Part shown: one piece after another, positions 1 through 12,038 of the stretch
Layout of the letters: every line of letters starts with the position of its first letter
Position numbering within the stretch: position 1 is the first letter of the stretch
Assembly (NCBI GenBank): GCA_028671895.1
Contig: CM053794.1
Span: forward strand, 44,842,501-44,906,500
Source of the DNA: Oenanthe sinensis
Lineage: Eukaryota; Streptophyta; Magnoliopsida; Apiales; Apiaceae
Direction: 5' to 3'
DNA: 64,000 bases
Translations under genes and position numbers: made by a program
The notes under the pieces: model-generated
Databases searched by the model: none
Seen by the model: the letters and a program-made list of their open reading frames with translations, nothing else
What the model was told of the DNA's origin: nothing

Positions 1-1084
1 AGGAAAAGACAAGCTGACAGAAGATAACCAAAGGACAGTAACAACTATACTAGGATCATGTACCTACATAGGTGCACGGAAACGTAGTACTACTGCTAAG
101 ATGGACTGAACTACTAATTGGGCTTTTGTGTTTTAAACATGTAAAGTTGGCATTGATATTTGTAATATACAATGAGACCGAGAAAATTAGAAGATGCATT
201 ATGCTTTATTGAAGTTTTGTTATCATATTTTGTCCTATTGTTTGACGTAGTAAATATTTAATTTACAGAATAAATATGTTCAGTTAACGTGGACTTGGTC
301 TCACATGAGAGCAAAGATTTTTGTAGTTATATTTCGTATATAATAATTAAGTTTGTATATAATTTAATTCTAAAATTTTGATAGTAGAAATTGAAAGATA
401 GAGGAGCACAATCTGGAGCATCTAACTGAGATCTGGAGTTGAAAAGACTACTAGTTGGTTACTTGTATAAACAAAAATATTATCTTGTTTCGTCAGAACA
501 CTGTGGTATTGGTCTATTTTGGCAACCAGATTGTTGCATGAGCCGTTTCACTATCGTGAAACACTTTCCCATCATCCTTGTAATAATTTAGATAATCAAA
601 ATTTGTAAAGGGTGATTGGAAACTATGGAACAATATTGGGAAACAAAAACTAACGACCATGCTAAACATGGGACCCACGAAACTGCCGTCAGCACCCAAG
701 TTCAACAAAATCATTGCAGATCTTTTTTTGTAGATATTATATATTTAAGTAACCTTGGTGCCTTGTCTTAAAACACAAACACGCAGATTACTTTACGTGA
801 ATACTTTGTATTTATATTAGATTTAAACTTGTACTTTTTACCTTTCATAATAAAGATCAAGTGCTTCATATTCTAAGTAGTTATTGTTATTTCTCAAAAA
901 GAAAAATTATAATAAAAACATACTCACATGTTGTTACATGATCAACCTTATTTCAGTTATACACCTACAATGCATGATTAGTTTTTTTAATAATGATATT
1001 ATATTCAAATTTATTAATTTACATTTATACTGTTTTAATATTAAAATTATATATATATTCTTCTAAAAATAATACTAAACTAGT

Positions 1085-1560
1085 TATTGTTATTTCTTAA
1101 TAATCGAAACCTAATCACTTTATTTAAAAATAATATTAAGTTGAATTTTATATTTATATATAAAGAATCAAACTTTAACCAATTAATTAATTAATAATAT
1201 TTATAAATTTACATTTCTATCCCTGACGACCAAATCATGCTAACTCCCTTATTTCAATTACATATAACTAGCTAGATCCCATGAAATGCATGAGTTTTCT
1301 TTTAAAATATAATTTATAATTAAATTTTTAATTTTAAAAAATTTATATTTATATTTATTCAATTTTAATATTAATATTAATATTTAATTTATATATATTA
1401 ATAAATAATATTTAAAAATATTATTAAGTTAATTCTTTTATTCGTGGATTAAATCATAATTATTTAATTAATAACTAATAATACTTAAGAATTTACGGTT
1501 TTACCCGTGACGACTAAACCACGCTAACTCTCTTATTCCAATTATATATAAGATATAATA
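1085..1560. repeat. Two degenerate head-to-tail copies of a dispersed AT-rich repeat
   Basis: The segments at about 1085-1270 and 1376-1560 match each other in order. Both have an AT-rich body, then a 'tttaccc(g)tgacgac' type motif, then 'caygctaactc', then an 'attatatataa' end. The pair at 12965-13765 ends in a similar way, so they may be the same repeat family. The superfamily is not identified. Confidence 0.45.
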
Positions 1561-2747
1561 AAAGGGGATGTAAATAGTGTTTTTCCTATTGATGAGATAG
1601 GGACATATCCAGGTTTACGGGGAATGCTTCAGATTTTAGGGGGTTCCAATTTATGGTCCTTGCCCTGAAATGAAAGTTGGAAGTTAACAGATTATGTTCC
1701 AAGTAGGTAGTAGTACACAAAAAGAGTAAAGATCAAGTAGAAAAAAGAAAAGAAGGATGTATTTAATTTAATTAAGAAAGTTTACACTTCCACAAATAGG
1801 AACATCTTAATGAGTATAATATCTGAAACATGTAATTGTGAATCTGAACATGCAACCTAACCTCGGAAAGCAAACACTGCTGTTTCTCCGAATAGGTTTT
1901 CCTACTTTGTCACTAGTATATTAGTGACTAGCAGGAGCTAGTATATCTTAATTAGGTTAGATTGGACTGCTACTAGAGTGTTACTACTTGGTACTAGTAC
2001 ATTAAAAATATCTTCCTTGCTAGCTGCTACAGTTTCGTTATCAATTAATGTCCCTAACAATTAGCCATCCATCAATTTCACCTACTGGTACTACGCAACC
2101 TTTAGATATATAGTTGGGTATTTTGTTTGCCAAATTTTAACATCCATTTATTTAAATATATTATTACTCACTGTTCTATTATTAAGTTCCTAAATATCTT
2201 AGGCCAAGCCTCATAAAACGAGGTGGAACATTTAAAATTTTCAAAAATCATTTGTAATAATTTTTTTATTAGGGATCGAATCCCATGATCTAAATATTCA
2301 ATTATAAATTACTATGTTGATATTCAAATCCGTGTATAATTTTTATTGATAAATATCCGGATTTCTTCTCAATAAAAATATATACATATGCAATACATAA
2401 ATCAAATCAAATATTCTAATAAGAGAAAAAGGGTCATACAGATAATCTTAGGATAATTATCTAAGAATATAATTTATTTGAATACAAAAACTCAGTGGCA
2501 ATATTAGAAATAATAATACACACCCCTATATTTACAAAAATAATCCTTGTATTATTTTTAATACATATAATATCATCACCTTATAACTGGTTATTTACGA
2601 CTAGTGTTACTATTATAAACAATAATAGAAAGAAAATGTAAAATAAGCAATTTATAAAAGGGAAGTGAGTTGAATGAGAAAGGAGGAAAAATGTTTGGTC
2701 GGCGATGAAATACTGGTACGGTGGTACCTGTATTTTGTTGCATGCAG

Positions 2748-2784
2748 ACAGCATACAGCATACAGCATACAGCATACAGCATAC
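2748..2784. repeat. Heptamer tandem repeat (ACAGCAT)n
   Basis: About 5.3 perfect copies of the 7-mer ACAGCAT are directly visible. It is an ordinary microsatellite. Confidence 0.95.
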
Positions 2785-3189
2785 TCTACTCTACCCCATC
2801 TCATACCTATCTACACATATTCAACATTATCCACCCATTTGCTTTCACTTGCCAAATACTACTGTGTATATTTATTTATCCTATTATTTAGTCTAATTTA
2901 TACATTTAATATTTAGAAAATGGACTAAAAACATTCTCAAATTTTCCACTTACTATGTTAGCAAAATATATTACTTTATTATTATATGGGATTTTACTTT
3001 TATTACTACTAATTAATTAATTATGTGGGGGTATATATATTACTCTATATTATTCGAGTGATATTGATAAAGTGAAAAGTGCAGTTTTATTTAATACAAG
3101 TGGGATCCAAAGAGCGGAGAAAAAAGCGAACACCTAACCTTTTTAATTCGAGAAAGGGACAGGGACCCACTTGACACCTCACCACCACT

Positions 3190-4457
3190 CTCTCTCATCC
3201 TCTTGCACTTTTTTACGGTATCTTTTTTTACTACTAGTACTAGAAATCTACAACTACATTATCATTGTATGTGTGTACGTGTGATGTTATATCTCATTGT
3301 TTTATCTGCCCTGAATAAATCTTCAACACCCAAAAAAGCAGCATCACTTGCTGAATTTCACAGAGGGGTGGAAAACAAAATCTGGAAAGGTCTGAGCTTT
3401 CTCTACTTGAATATACTCTATTTCTTTCTGTTTTTTGTATCAGTTTAATAGAAAAAGCTGCAAACAAAGCTCATCTGTACTTGTGTTACTCTATTATGTT
3501 CTTGTTCCCCTTGTAATCTGTGCCTGCTCTGTGACTACTTCTCTTTGGTAAATCTTTAGCTTCTTGTTTCTCCATTCAGATTCTTATTTTCTGAGATATA
3601 TTATACTATGAAACTTGTTTATTTCACCAAATAAAGATCGGATTTTTATTGTTTATATGTGTAGATTCTTAGCTGTTTCAAATGTTATATATAGTTTTGT
3701 TGAAATCTGCAGCTTTAATTATATAGAATCTCTTGTTTTGGTTGTATTTGCTGTTATCTTCTTCTTTTTCATTGTGTGGATGAGTTCTTTTTTTCATTAT
3801 CATTTGTAATTAATAATAATTATTTAGTATTTTACTATATTCTGAAAATCACTAAGCATGTAGTATTAGCTATAGAGATCGAGGAGATAAAGCAGAATAA
3901 TTTTCTCCTTTATCTCTTTCTTTTTTACAGGTATATAGATTCTTTCTTCTTGTTTATGATTCCTGGGAATTTCCAACACTCAACATGTTGACAGTGTTTC
4001 AAATATTTACTACTTTTTTGTTTGGATTTTTATTTGATGCTTATATTATTAGGCCGCCACTTTTATCTCCTTTGGTATCTTTTTTGCTTTTATCTTTAAA
4101 TCATCATCATGATTAGAGGTATCATTCTTTTAAGATCTGTGACATTTGAACCTTTTTCTTGATTCTTCTATAGAATATATACTGCGTTAATTAGTAAAGC
4201 TTATCTTGCGGTTTGTGCTGAAAATTCCTCAAATTTTTATTAGTTTCCCTTTTTTCCCTGTGCTTCTTATGCTTGCAGATAGACTTATCTTACAGGGAAG
4301 TGATTTTTCAGTTGAATCTGTATAGCAGTTGATGAGTGTAAATTTTCAAGGGACGGTATTTTGTACTGGTAGACATATGTATTGGCTGAAGAGTTGAAAA
4401 TTTTTGCGAGTTTTTTACCTACCTTTTTACGATTCTGATCAAGGAGTGGTTAAAGAA
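3190..4457 (+). promoter_or_regulatory. Likely core promoter and 5' leader of the CONSTANS-like gene
   Basis: A CT-rich stretch starts at about 3190, and long T-rich, intron-like sequence follows up to the start codon at 4458. An AG acceptor-like site ('ttgcag') lies near 4280, so a 5'-UTR intron is possible. A 21-codon upstream ORF (4332-4397) ends 60 nt before the main ATG. The transcription start cannot be placed from sequence alone. Confidence 0.35.
4332..4397 (+). promoter_or_regulatory. Upstream ORF in the leader of the CONSTANS-like gene
   Basis: An ATG at 4332 opens a 21-codon ORF ending in TGA at 4395-4397, with a second in-frame ATG at 4377. It closes 60 nt before the main start at 4458. 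If this DNA is in the mature mRNA, ribosomes would meet it first and main-ORF translation could be reduced. Conservation of the peptide is unknown. Confidence 0.4.
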
Positions 4458-7400
4458 ATGGGTTATATGTGCGACTATTGTGGGGAACAAAGATCAATGG
4501 TGTACTGCCGATCTGATGCAGCCTGCTTATGCTTATCCTGTGATCGCAATGTTCATTCAGCAAATGCGCTTTCACGGAGACATTCCAGGACACTTATATG
4601 TGAAAGGTGCAACTTGCAACCAGCATTTGTTAGATGTGTAGAAGAAAACCTATCCCTTTGTCAAAATTGTGATTGGACAGGGCATACTAACGCTCCTGGA
4701 CATAAGAGGCAAGCAGTTAATTGCTACTCAGGCTGTCCTTCTGCTGATGAACTTTCAAGTATCTGGTCTTTTCTCTTGGATCTCCCTTCAGCTGCTGACT
4801 ATACTTGTGAGCAAGGAATGGGTTCGATGAGCATTGCTGATGACGGTCTCGGGAATGCCATTGGCCCTTCAAGAAAAAATAATGGTCGAAATTTATCTAT
4901 TAATACGATCGATCTTGAGAATGTTAATAACTCCAATGATTGGAAGCCATCCTCAATGCCTCAAGTTGATGAGAAGCTTGTAGATCAGCAGATTAACTTC
5001 ACAAGTTCTATATCATCAAAGGTAACTAATGACTTTGGATGAATTCTTCTTAAAGGAAAAATAAGATATTTAAGGATTTAGACATAAGGACTGCTTGCTT
5101 TTCTGTTGAGAGTAGAATCTTTCAAAACATTCTGCTTGTGGTAAGTATTTGGTGACAGGTTTATTGGGCCTTGATTATAAGTCCACATTTCAACTGATTT
5201 ACCTTGTGTCCTGCTTGAATCAGTATATAAGCCTTGTTATTTTCTCTTGTCAAAGATACTAATTGATATATCTGCCATGAAGTTATGTAATCTTCATCCA
5301 ATCCATTTACTGCTCAAATATTAAAAGTTGGCAACTTTATTACATTCATATATCATAGCATTCTGCGCTTTCAAGTTTGTGGCTTAACATCCATCCAATG
5401 ATACCTTCTGCCTTGTCAGTATATTTGGTGTTAATTTCAAGACCTCATTTCTGCGATTCGTCCTACAATTAACTCAAAGAACAGTCCTTTAAAGTCTCAT
5501 ATAATGACGCTCTTTGTTTACTAATTTTGTCCTTTATATCTCTGTTTAACGCTACAAATTTGTTATTCTCCTACTATTTGTCAATATCACATTCTAGTCC
5601 TGTTGGAACCTAAAAGCTAGAGGCCTAAAGCCTCCGACAATTATCTGAGTTGTTCCCAATGCTTTATTCAGACAAAAATTTGTTTCATAATCATCCCCGT
5701 ATTGATCAGGTTGGATGTTTTCCTTACCCGGTTACCATAAACATTATATTGCCCAATAATGTGACGTAATTACATTAACATAGCCTATTTAGCGACACAT
5801 AATTCATAGTGATGGGAATAGACGTGCTTGATTGACGATACACTTCTCATAAATTATATTTTCCATCAACAAAATGTTTATTGCTCAACTATATGATTGA
5901 AGAATTACTACTGAGTTGATTTTTTCTTGCCCCCAAAAGATTATGATTGAACTGAATAAACAGAGCTCCACGTAAGGTTACTGCCAAACATCATTGCATC
6001 TTATCTATACAAATGCAACAGCCTTGTTGCCAATATTTTGTGCACATGTGCTTTTAACTTTCTTGTTTAAATATCATATCACAATACCACTCTCTAGTCT
6101 CTATATATAGTATATGGTTTCAGTAACTTTTTGTCTAAATGAACGTGCAGCTTGGAGCCAAAGAGCTTGAACTACGTGAAGATGAAGACTTTTACGAGGA
6201 CTTCAATATGGATGAACTTGATTTGAACATTGAGAAATATGAAGAACTATTTGGTGTGGGACATAATGATCCGCAACATCTTTTTAATAATAATGGGATT
6301 GATAGTTTGTTCGAGATGAAGGGGATGACTGGTGCTAATTCCATTTCCCCAGGCGCTTATGTTGCTGAGGTTTGTTTATATTAACCGTATATTAGTCTCT
6401 AACATATTTGATGCCCTTACAAGTCAAAAATAGATTTTATTATCAAGCGAATATAGATATCTAGAGGCTGTATAACATCAAATGTCCCTCAGTTTCTGAT
6501 TTTTCCTTCCATGTCTGATACATACCTCTGAATCAAGCTCTATAAAAATCTGACGAACAAGTTCCTCTTATTGACTCAAGGCTTCATAAATAATACATTC
6601 TATATATTGTTATTATTAGAACACCTTGCCTATTTTTTAACAAAGAACATCTTTGCTTTTATTTCGGTAAAAGGTTTATTGTCAGCCAATTAGAGCTTAA
6701 AGATCTGTATCTGTATGTATGTTGTTATATGTAAAACTGCATGTATGTTGTTAGATCATAGATGTTGTTAGTGGCGTTATATTAGTATATGTGCTCAACA
6801 GCTCAAAGTGAGAGAAGGCTAAATAAGGTGTCAATGATGTTTTTAATATGTATGTTTAACAATCTAACCAGTTTGTCCTTTATTTGTTTTTTTTAAAGTA
6901 TATGTTCAACTATCACTCACTGGTATATTTTCCAGGGATCATTAATTGGTTTGGAAAATGTTGCGAAACCTGCAGACAGCAATGCGGCTTCTGCAGATTC
7001 CATCAGGAGCTGTAAGACAGAACCAAGTGGTTGCTTTGCAAGGCAAATCTCCAATCTCTCATTTTCTGGTGTCACTGGAGAGAGCAGCGCTGGTGATTAT
7101 CAAGATTGTTGCGCGTCTTCAATGCTTCTCATGGGAGAGCCACCGCCATGGTGTTCTCAGGGTTCTGAAAGTTCCTTAGCTTCTGATATCAGGAATAGTG
7201 CTGTACAGCGTTACAAGGAAAAGAAGAAGACACGCAAGTAAGACTACTTATAATATGTATTTCCAATACTTACGAAGACCAATCAAACCGCCTGCGTTGC
7301 TTCTGTGTTTGTATTAGGTCTCGAGTTCGTTTCTCTCCTACCACCAATATCCTCGAGTTCGTTTCTCTCCTACCTTCAGTATTCTCAAATATTTATTTCA

Positions 7401-7811
7401 GACACTAAAGTAATAATTGCTCCAGTGATGAGCTCCTAGTTATCCATTCTCAAACCAAAAACCCTTCGAGTAAGGGAGATTATTAAGATATAATATGTGA
7501 TCCTACTTAGCCCTTCTCCTTGCACCTTGTAATTTTAGGATAGCTGTTAACTTAACAATGCTGAACTATATCCATATATTATTAACTTGCTTTTCCTAGC
7601 CAGTTTCATCTCCTCTAGTTAATTGTGTTTTGTCTTTCTTTTACCATCTAACCATTGTTTAAATTTAATGGCATAATATAGGTTTGAGAAGAGAGTAAGG
7701 TATGCTACTCGCAAGGCAAGAGCAGACGTAAGAAAGCGTGTGAAGGGACGTTTTGTTAAGGCTGGTGAAGCTTTCGATTATGACCCTTTAAGCGAAACTC
7801 GAAGCTTCTAA
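4458..7811 (+). CDS. COL9/COL10-like: CONSTANS-like B-box zinc finger protein (COL9/COL10, BBX7/BBX8 type)
   Basis: Predicted nuclear transcription regulator with two B-boxes and a CCT domain; this subgroup is linked to flowering time and light responses. Four exons are placed at 4458-5021, 6151-6369, 6936-7237 and 7682-7811, all with GT-AG borders. They join in frame to 404 aa; the first two introns are phase 0 and the third is phase 2. The N-terminus [17 protein letters not shown] starts B-box 1 (about residues 5-45), and [13 protein letters not shown] starts B-box 2 (about 48-90). Exon 2 is acidic. Exon 3 contains the subgroup-typical [18 protein letters not shown]. Exon 4 completes the CCT domain ([20 protein letters not shown], then the conserved basic region up to GRFVKAG). 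The ATG at 4458 is the first one in this frame and directly precedes B-box 1. The length is close to the family norm. The gene looks intact and functional. Confidence 0.93.
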
Positions 7812-9362
7812 AATATTGTACTATATGCAACGTGAATGAGGATCATCTGGTCAGCTGTAAATTGGAACAATAAAACTACTTGGAAGTTCATTGTTCCCTG
7901 GGGCTTCACATAAAGGTAGACACGCTTTGCTGATTCTGGTGCTGAAATTCAAGGAAGCATCATCTTCCTCTTTCGAGGGGAGAAATGGATCTTGCCGCAA
8001 GGAGTGATCTGGTAGTTGTTGCTACTCTTTAGCTGGGGTCATTCATTTAATTTCTGTGTCATGGGAAAGTTAGAGCAGGCAGCTTTGTTCCTTCTTCTAT
8101 ACAATGTATATTTAGAAAAATGATGCATAATGGGAAACTATCGTCTGTATTTTAACATGTAGGGGGTGACTTGTCAATAGAAATCTTCTGTATCTACTTG
8201 ATCTTCGGATATTCAAGAGACATAGGTCAATTCAGTATCAAGCTTGGAAAATCTAATCCTTGTTGTAATATGTTTTAAGTTTTTCTGCATCTGTTTATGT
8301 ATACTACATGCAAACTGCTGAGAACATATATAATTGATGCTGGACTGCAATCGATCAAGCTCCCATAAGTTTAAGGTTACATTTGTAACCTGTTTTGTTT
8401 TACATGTACAGCATATTGTATATATATAGAATATTACAGAACAGAGTTGGGACTTAGGGGTGCATCTATATGTTACTACTCCATGGGGTACGTTGTGCAA
8501 ATGTTAGTCTAGTAGTGCTTTCATATTAATCCTCTACTGCAGTATATGGTATGGAAGAGAGAATGTGTGGACTGGGAATGTAATCAAGAAAAAGAGTGAG
8601 TAACAAAAATAAGAGCACATGGACAGAACCCCACTGTCTCAGTCCCTCACTTGATAAATTATACTCTAGTAATAAACACTAGTACTAGAACATCATCATC
8701 AATCCATACTTTACTTGGCATACCATGTTATGAATCTTCTCTTTTTCTTCTACTATTATAATTCCCCATCTCTGTAAATATTTGTCAATCCCTTTTTGCA
8801 AATTTGTATGCAATACCCGTGCCCCCACTTGTAATAAGCACATTTCTATTTTCTATCTGCTCTTTTTGCACTCTATTTTGGACCTTGGAACTGGGTACCC
8901 CCTTGTCCATATTTCAGATCTTGGGTACCCTTTTGGTTTTACATATAATTTGCCTATGCTCAGATACCCATATTTTTAGGTACATAGTTATATGTTGATT
9001 CATGCACTTACTTTCTTTTTAATTGTGCATGTATTACTCTCATTATATATGAATTCATATTCTTGGATATTTCAACTTCAAATCTTTGGCAGAAATATCT
9101 ATATGATGATATGCGATTGTTGATGGTTATGTTTCTTGAAACAAGGTTGTTAAATTGGATATTGCTTTTGAGATGTTTTATAAGTTATGGTTTTTTTTCC
9201 TTCCTCGTCAACACTATGAAATGAAGAAGACAGGAATTTTTGACCTATAGCATTAAACTTTTGTTGAAGTTTGTTATTCATCCCAATATGCTTAGAATTG
9301 AATCATCAAACATGCGTTGTAATTAAGCAATCCTCTATCATGTATGTTTTGGTCTCATATCT
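7812..9362. other. 3' flank of the COL gene and upstream region of the RING gene
   Basis: The first ~600 bases probably hold the 3' UTR of the CONSTANS-like gene (AATAAA-like sites, T-rich ends). From about 8500 on the sequence is AT-rich with CT-rich patches and probably contains the promoter and leader of the RING gene at 9363. No other coding signature was seen. Confidence 0.45.
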
Positions 9363-9806
9363 ATGATTTCTTCGCAGAATACCAGTGCTCCTTCTCAAGT
9401 TTTGAAATTCTTATTTACATCGACAACCAAATCAGTCTCTACAATGAAGAAAATAGTGCGATCTATCCTTCATGCTATAGGTATAGTCATGTCATGGGAC
9501 GAATATACCACTGGGAGTCCTCCAAATTTGTCTGTAAGTCGTGGCAGCTGCTTGGAGACCTCCATTAAAGAATTCCGTAGCCAGATTACTGCAATTAGTT
9601 ATGACTCACTGTGTAGTTATAAGCAGCTTGAGCATGAATGTACTGTTTGCTTGACAGGATTCAAACCAGAGGCAGTGATAAACCACTTATCATGTGGACA
9701 TGTTTTCCATAAAATTTGCCTAGATAAGTGGTTAAGATATAGAAATTTAACCTGCCGGAAGCGCTTGGTTCACCTAGAAGATGTGGAAGATAATTGCTTA
9801 ATGTGA
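9363..9806 (+). CDS. XERICO-like RING-H2 protein with an incomplete RING
   Basis: A single-exon ORF of 147 aa. The N-terminal segment (residues ~25-42, ending in KKIVRSILHAIGI) and the RING region CTVCLTGFKPEAVINHLSCG resemble XERICO-type RING-H2 ubiquitin ligases, which act in abscisic acid and stress signalling. Ligands C1 and C2 (CTVC), C3 and H4 (CGH), H5 (FH), C6 (KIC) and C7 (LTC) are present. The usual C-P-L-C-R ending is replaced by C-R-K-R, so the eighth ligand is missing. The pattern fits an in-frame 9-bp loss between two TGCC repeats near 9752. The rest of the frame is open. ATG 9363 is the first in frame; an AG acceptor-like site just downstream (ttcgcag, ~9370-9376) leaves the true start uncertain. 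It could be a recent pseudogene, a diverged non-catalytic protein or an allele with a defect. Confidence 0.72.
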   Translation: MISSQNTSAPSQVLKFLFTSTTKSVSTMKKIVRSILHAIGIVMSWDEYTTGSPPNLSVSRGSCLETSIKEFRSQITAISYDSLCSYKQLEHECTVCLTGFKPEAVINHLSCGHVFHKICLDKWLRYRNLTCRKRLVHLEDVEDNCLM

Positions 9807-10112
9807 TTATATTGTATAGCATAGTAGAGTATAGAGTATGTGTAGGTTCTGGCATGTTTTTGTATGTATATTGATATTGTTCCCCAACAGTTTAGGTTTG
9901 TGAGGCACAAAATTACATTTGTCCGCAAAAATGGAAGATTTTGAATTTGATATAAATGTGACCGAAATACTTTGTGAGATTAAGGATGATGAGAAGTTTG
10001 CTAGTTTTTATTTTCTAAAATGAAATTACAGAGTTCGTCTACATATAAACTAGAAACACGATACAGAGATAGTGATTTTACCCAAAATTAAGATATGTGA
10101 AAAAGCTAGGCA

Positions 10113-10174
<62 letters not shown>

Positions 10175-10476
10175 GCTGATTGTGCAAGATGGGATAATTA
10201 TCTGCACTCAATCAACCAATGGTCACTATAAATCTCATATATGTAACAGAGTTGATTTGTGAACTCTGATATACACAAAAATTTAACACACTAACAATGT
10301 GAACCAAAAACGAAGTTATTACTCAAAGGCTAGAAGAGAGAAACAGTGCGAAGTTTGTACATTATTCGGGTAGCTAGCCCAGAACGGTGAAAACCATATG
10401 TTTCATAATACAAGCATAATGAGAGTGCTTGATATAGTTGATCTGCCAATATTACTGATAATGCAAATGTCAGGAC
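9807..10476. other. Intergenic region with a long AT dinucleotide repeat
   Basis: This is the space between the convergent RING gene (+) and the small serine-rich-like gene (-). Apart from the (AT)29 run at 10115-10172, only AT-rich sequence and probable 3' UTRs are visible. Confidence 0.6.
10115..10172. repeat. (AT)n microsatellite
   Basis: About 29 uninterrupted AT units are directly visible. Confidence 0.97.
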
Positions 10477-10752
10477 TCAGGTGTCACCAGCAAGCTCATT
10501 AAGCTTAGAGCCGACGGACCTGCTGTTACGAGACATGTTCCTGTGATGCCGACACCTAAAAGAGCCAGCATGAGTGGTTGGGGAGCACAAACAGTTGTAC
10601 TTTACGCCCGCACCTTTTGATAGACCTATTGGTGATGCAGGTTGTGAAGTGGGTAAGGTGCTTTTGTTTGGTACATTTAGATGTTGCAATACCAACTTTG
10701 GTCTTGGTACATCAGGTGCATGCACGTCTCCTATTTTTGATTGTTCTGTCAT
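10477..10752 (-). CDS. Small serine-rich-protein-like plant protein
   Basis: A single-exon 91-aa ORF. Its core GVKYNCLCSPTTHAGSFRCR is the hallmark of a small plant family annotated as serine-rich protein-like, in which CLCSPTTHPGSFRCR is strongly conserved. A basic stretch (HHRNMSRNSRSVGSKLNELA) follows, as in relatives. There is no signal peptide and no membrane segment. The biochemical role is unknown; some members are stress-responsive. I chose the ATG at 10752 because it has a good plant context (TTAAAAATGACA); upstream in-frame sequence up to 10788 lacks an ATG. The gene is convergent with the RING gene. It looks intact. Confidence 0.8.
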   Translation of the reverse strand: MTEQSKIGDVHAPDVPRPKLVLQHLNVPNKSTLPTSQPASPIGLSKGAGVKYNCLCSPTTHAGSFRCRHHRNMSRNSRSVGSKLNELAGDT

Positions 10753-12038
10753 TTTTAATATAAATACTCCTCTAACAAACTGCACCAACCTATATAATAC
10801 AGCAATACTGTCATTTTAGTTGGAAGTAAAGCAACATTTTCAGTGTAATTGAACTTCCATTTCCATATGTTTCTTTCTTTCCATTTTCAGCAATATTTTA
10901 CATTTGTCCTCAGTTTGTTTCTTTCCTGTCCTCATTATATGTTTCATCTCTTAATCTATGTTAATAGGAAAAGTAGATGATTCCACGGACCATCCAAATA
11001 ATAACTATACACTTCCTCCTTTCCAATTCAAATTTCCAAACAGTAACTATATATATATGTAGTAAGATAATAATAATGACAATGACAATGACAATGACAA
11101 TGATAATGATAATAATATAACTAATTCCACGTATAATTCACCATACTTCCCAATAAAACAGTCTTACGAACTGATTCTATATACTTTACAACAAATGTGG
11201 TGCACAAAAAAATGACAAGCAAAACCCATAGGAATACTAGTAGATTAATAAAAAAAATCCAATAGAAATTTCAGGTGCTCAATGAGGGTACTAATTGAGT
11301 AATTGTGACTGATGAATATCTCAAGGAGGAATGTTATAGATACTTAAATACAAACATGCGCGATTAAGATCAGATCGATGAAGTCGAATAGAGAATTACC
11401 TGAGGCTGATAGTTTTCAGGGTTTTGACAATTCTGGAATACCCTTTTTTTTGTCCTTGTGATTGATGAATGGCAGGATAGGAGACAGAAAGAAAATAGCA
11501 AACTGTACTCCATTTTGCAGGTTTTTTTCTTGACACAATCAATTAGAGTTCCTAATTTTACTCTGTTATGTTTGGATTATGTGGTTATAATTACTCCTGC
11601 ACGCTAGATCAATAAGTTTTTTAAATGTCAAGGGATTATATTTTAATATATATCATCTCATATTTTAAAGAATAATAGTTTAACGAAACCAGTTTACATA
11701 TATACTGTACTAATTTTCTGAAGCAAACTTGGTAAACCAAGTCAAATAAACAGGAACGAGGCCTAGGTACATGATTCATTTATTTGTACTACATTTTATC
11801 ATTTAAATAACAATCTATTAGTTAAGTTAAAAATGATACCCGTGAAGACTACTTTCCATCACGACTCTAGGATATATTTTTTTCAATATAATTTCCTTTC
11901 CAAAGTGAAAATTGTATATCAAGAGTAACAAACATATAAATCCTACTCCGGTCAACAACTCAAAATTATGAGCTAATTAGTGTTGCTAGTGTAGCGCTCT
12001 AGACAGCACAAAGAGATCTCAAGATTATGCAAAATTGG
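10753..12038. other. Intergenic region: promoter of the serine-rich-like gene and 3' flank of the plastid protein gene
   Basis: AT-rich sequence without a coding signature. An (AATGAC)n-like microsatellite lies at about 11076-11118. The first several hundred bases are probably the promoter of the gene at 10752 (minus strand). The last ~100 bases are the 3' end of the gene that stops at 12039. Confidence 0.5.
11076..11118. repeat. Hexamer microsatellite (AATGAC)n, degenerate
   Basis: Several consecutive AATGAC units pass into AATGAT and AAT units. Directly visible. Confidence 0.85.

Larger units (their letters stand above)
1..3189. other. AT-rich intergenic region upstream of the CONSTANS-like gene
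   Basis: I see no credible gene here; the ORFs are short and have no family signature. It holds two degenerate direct copies of an AT-rich repeat (about 1085-1270 and 1376-1560), both ending in a similar stretch around 'acgctaactctctta' followed by 'atatata'. It also holds a heptamer microsatellite (2748-2784). The distal promoter of the downstream gene is probably in the last kilobase. Confidence 0.6.

Noticed and set aside
514..714. Minus-strand ORF of 66 codons in the left flank
   Set aside because: No family signature, no splice partners and a composition like its surroundings.
10089..10180. A CRISPR-like or regulatory meaning of the long AT run
   Set aside because: Simple dinucleotide repeat in a plant nuclear genome; no spacers and no other structure.
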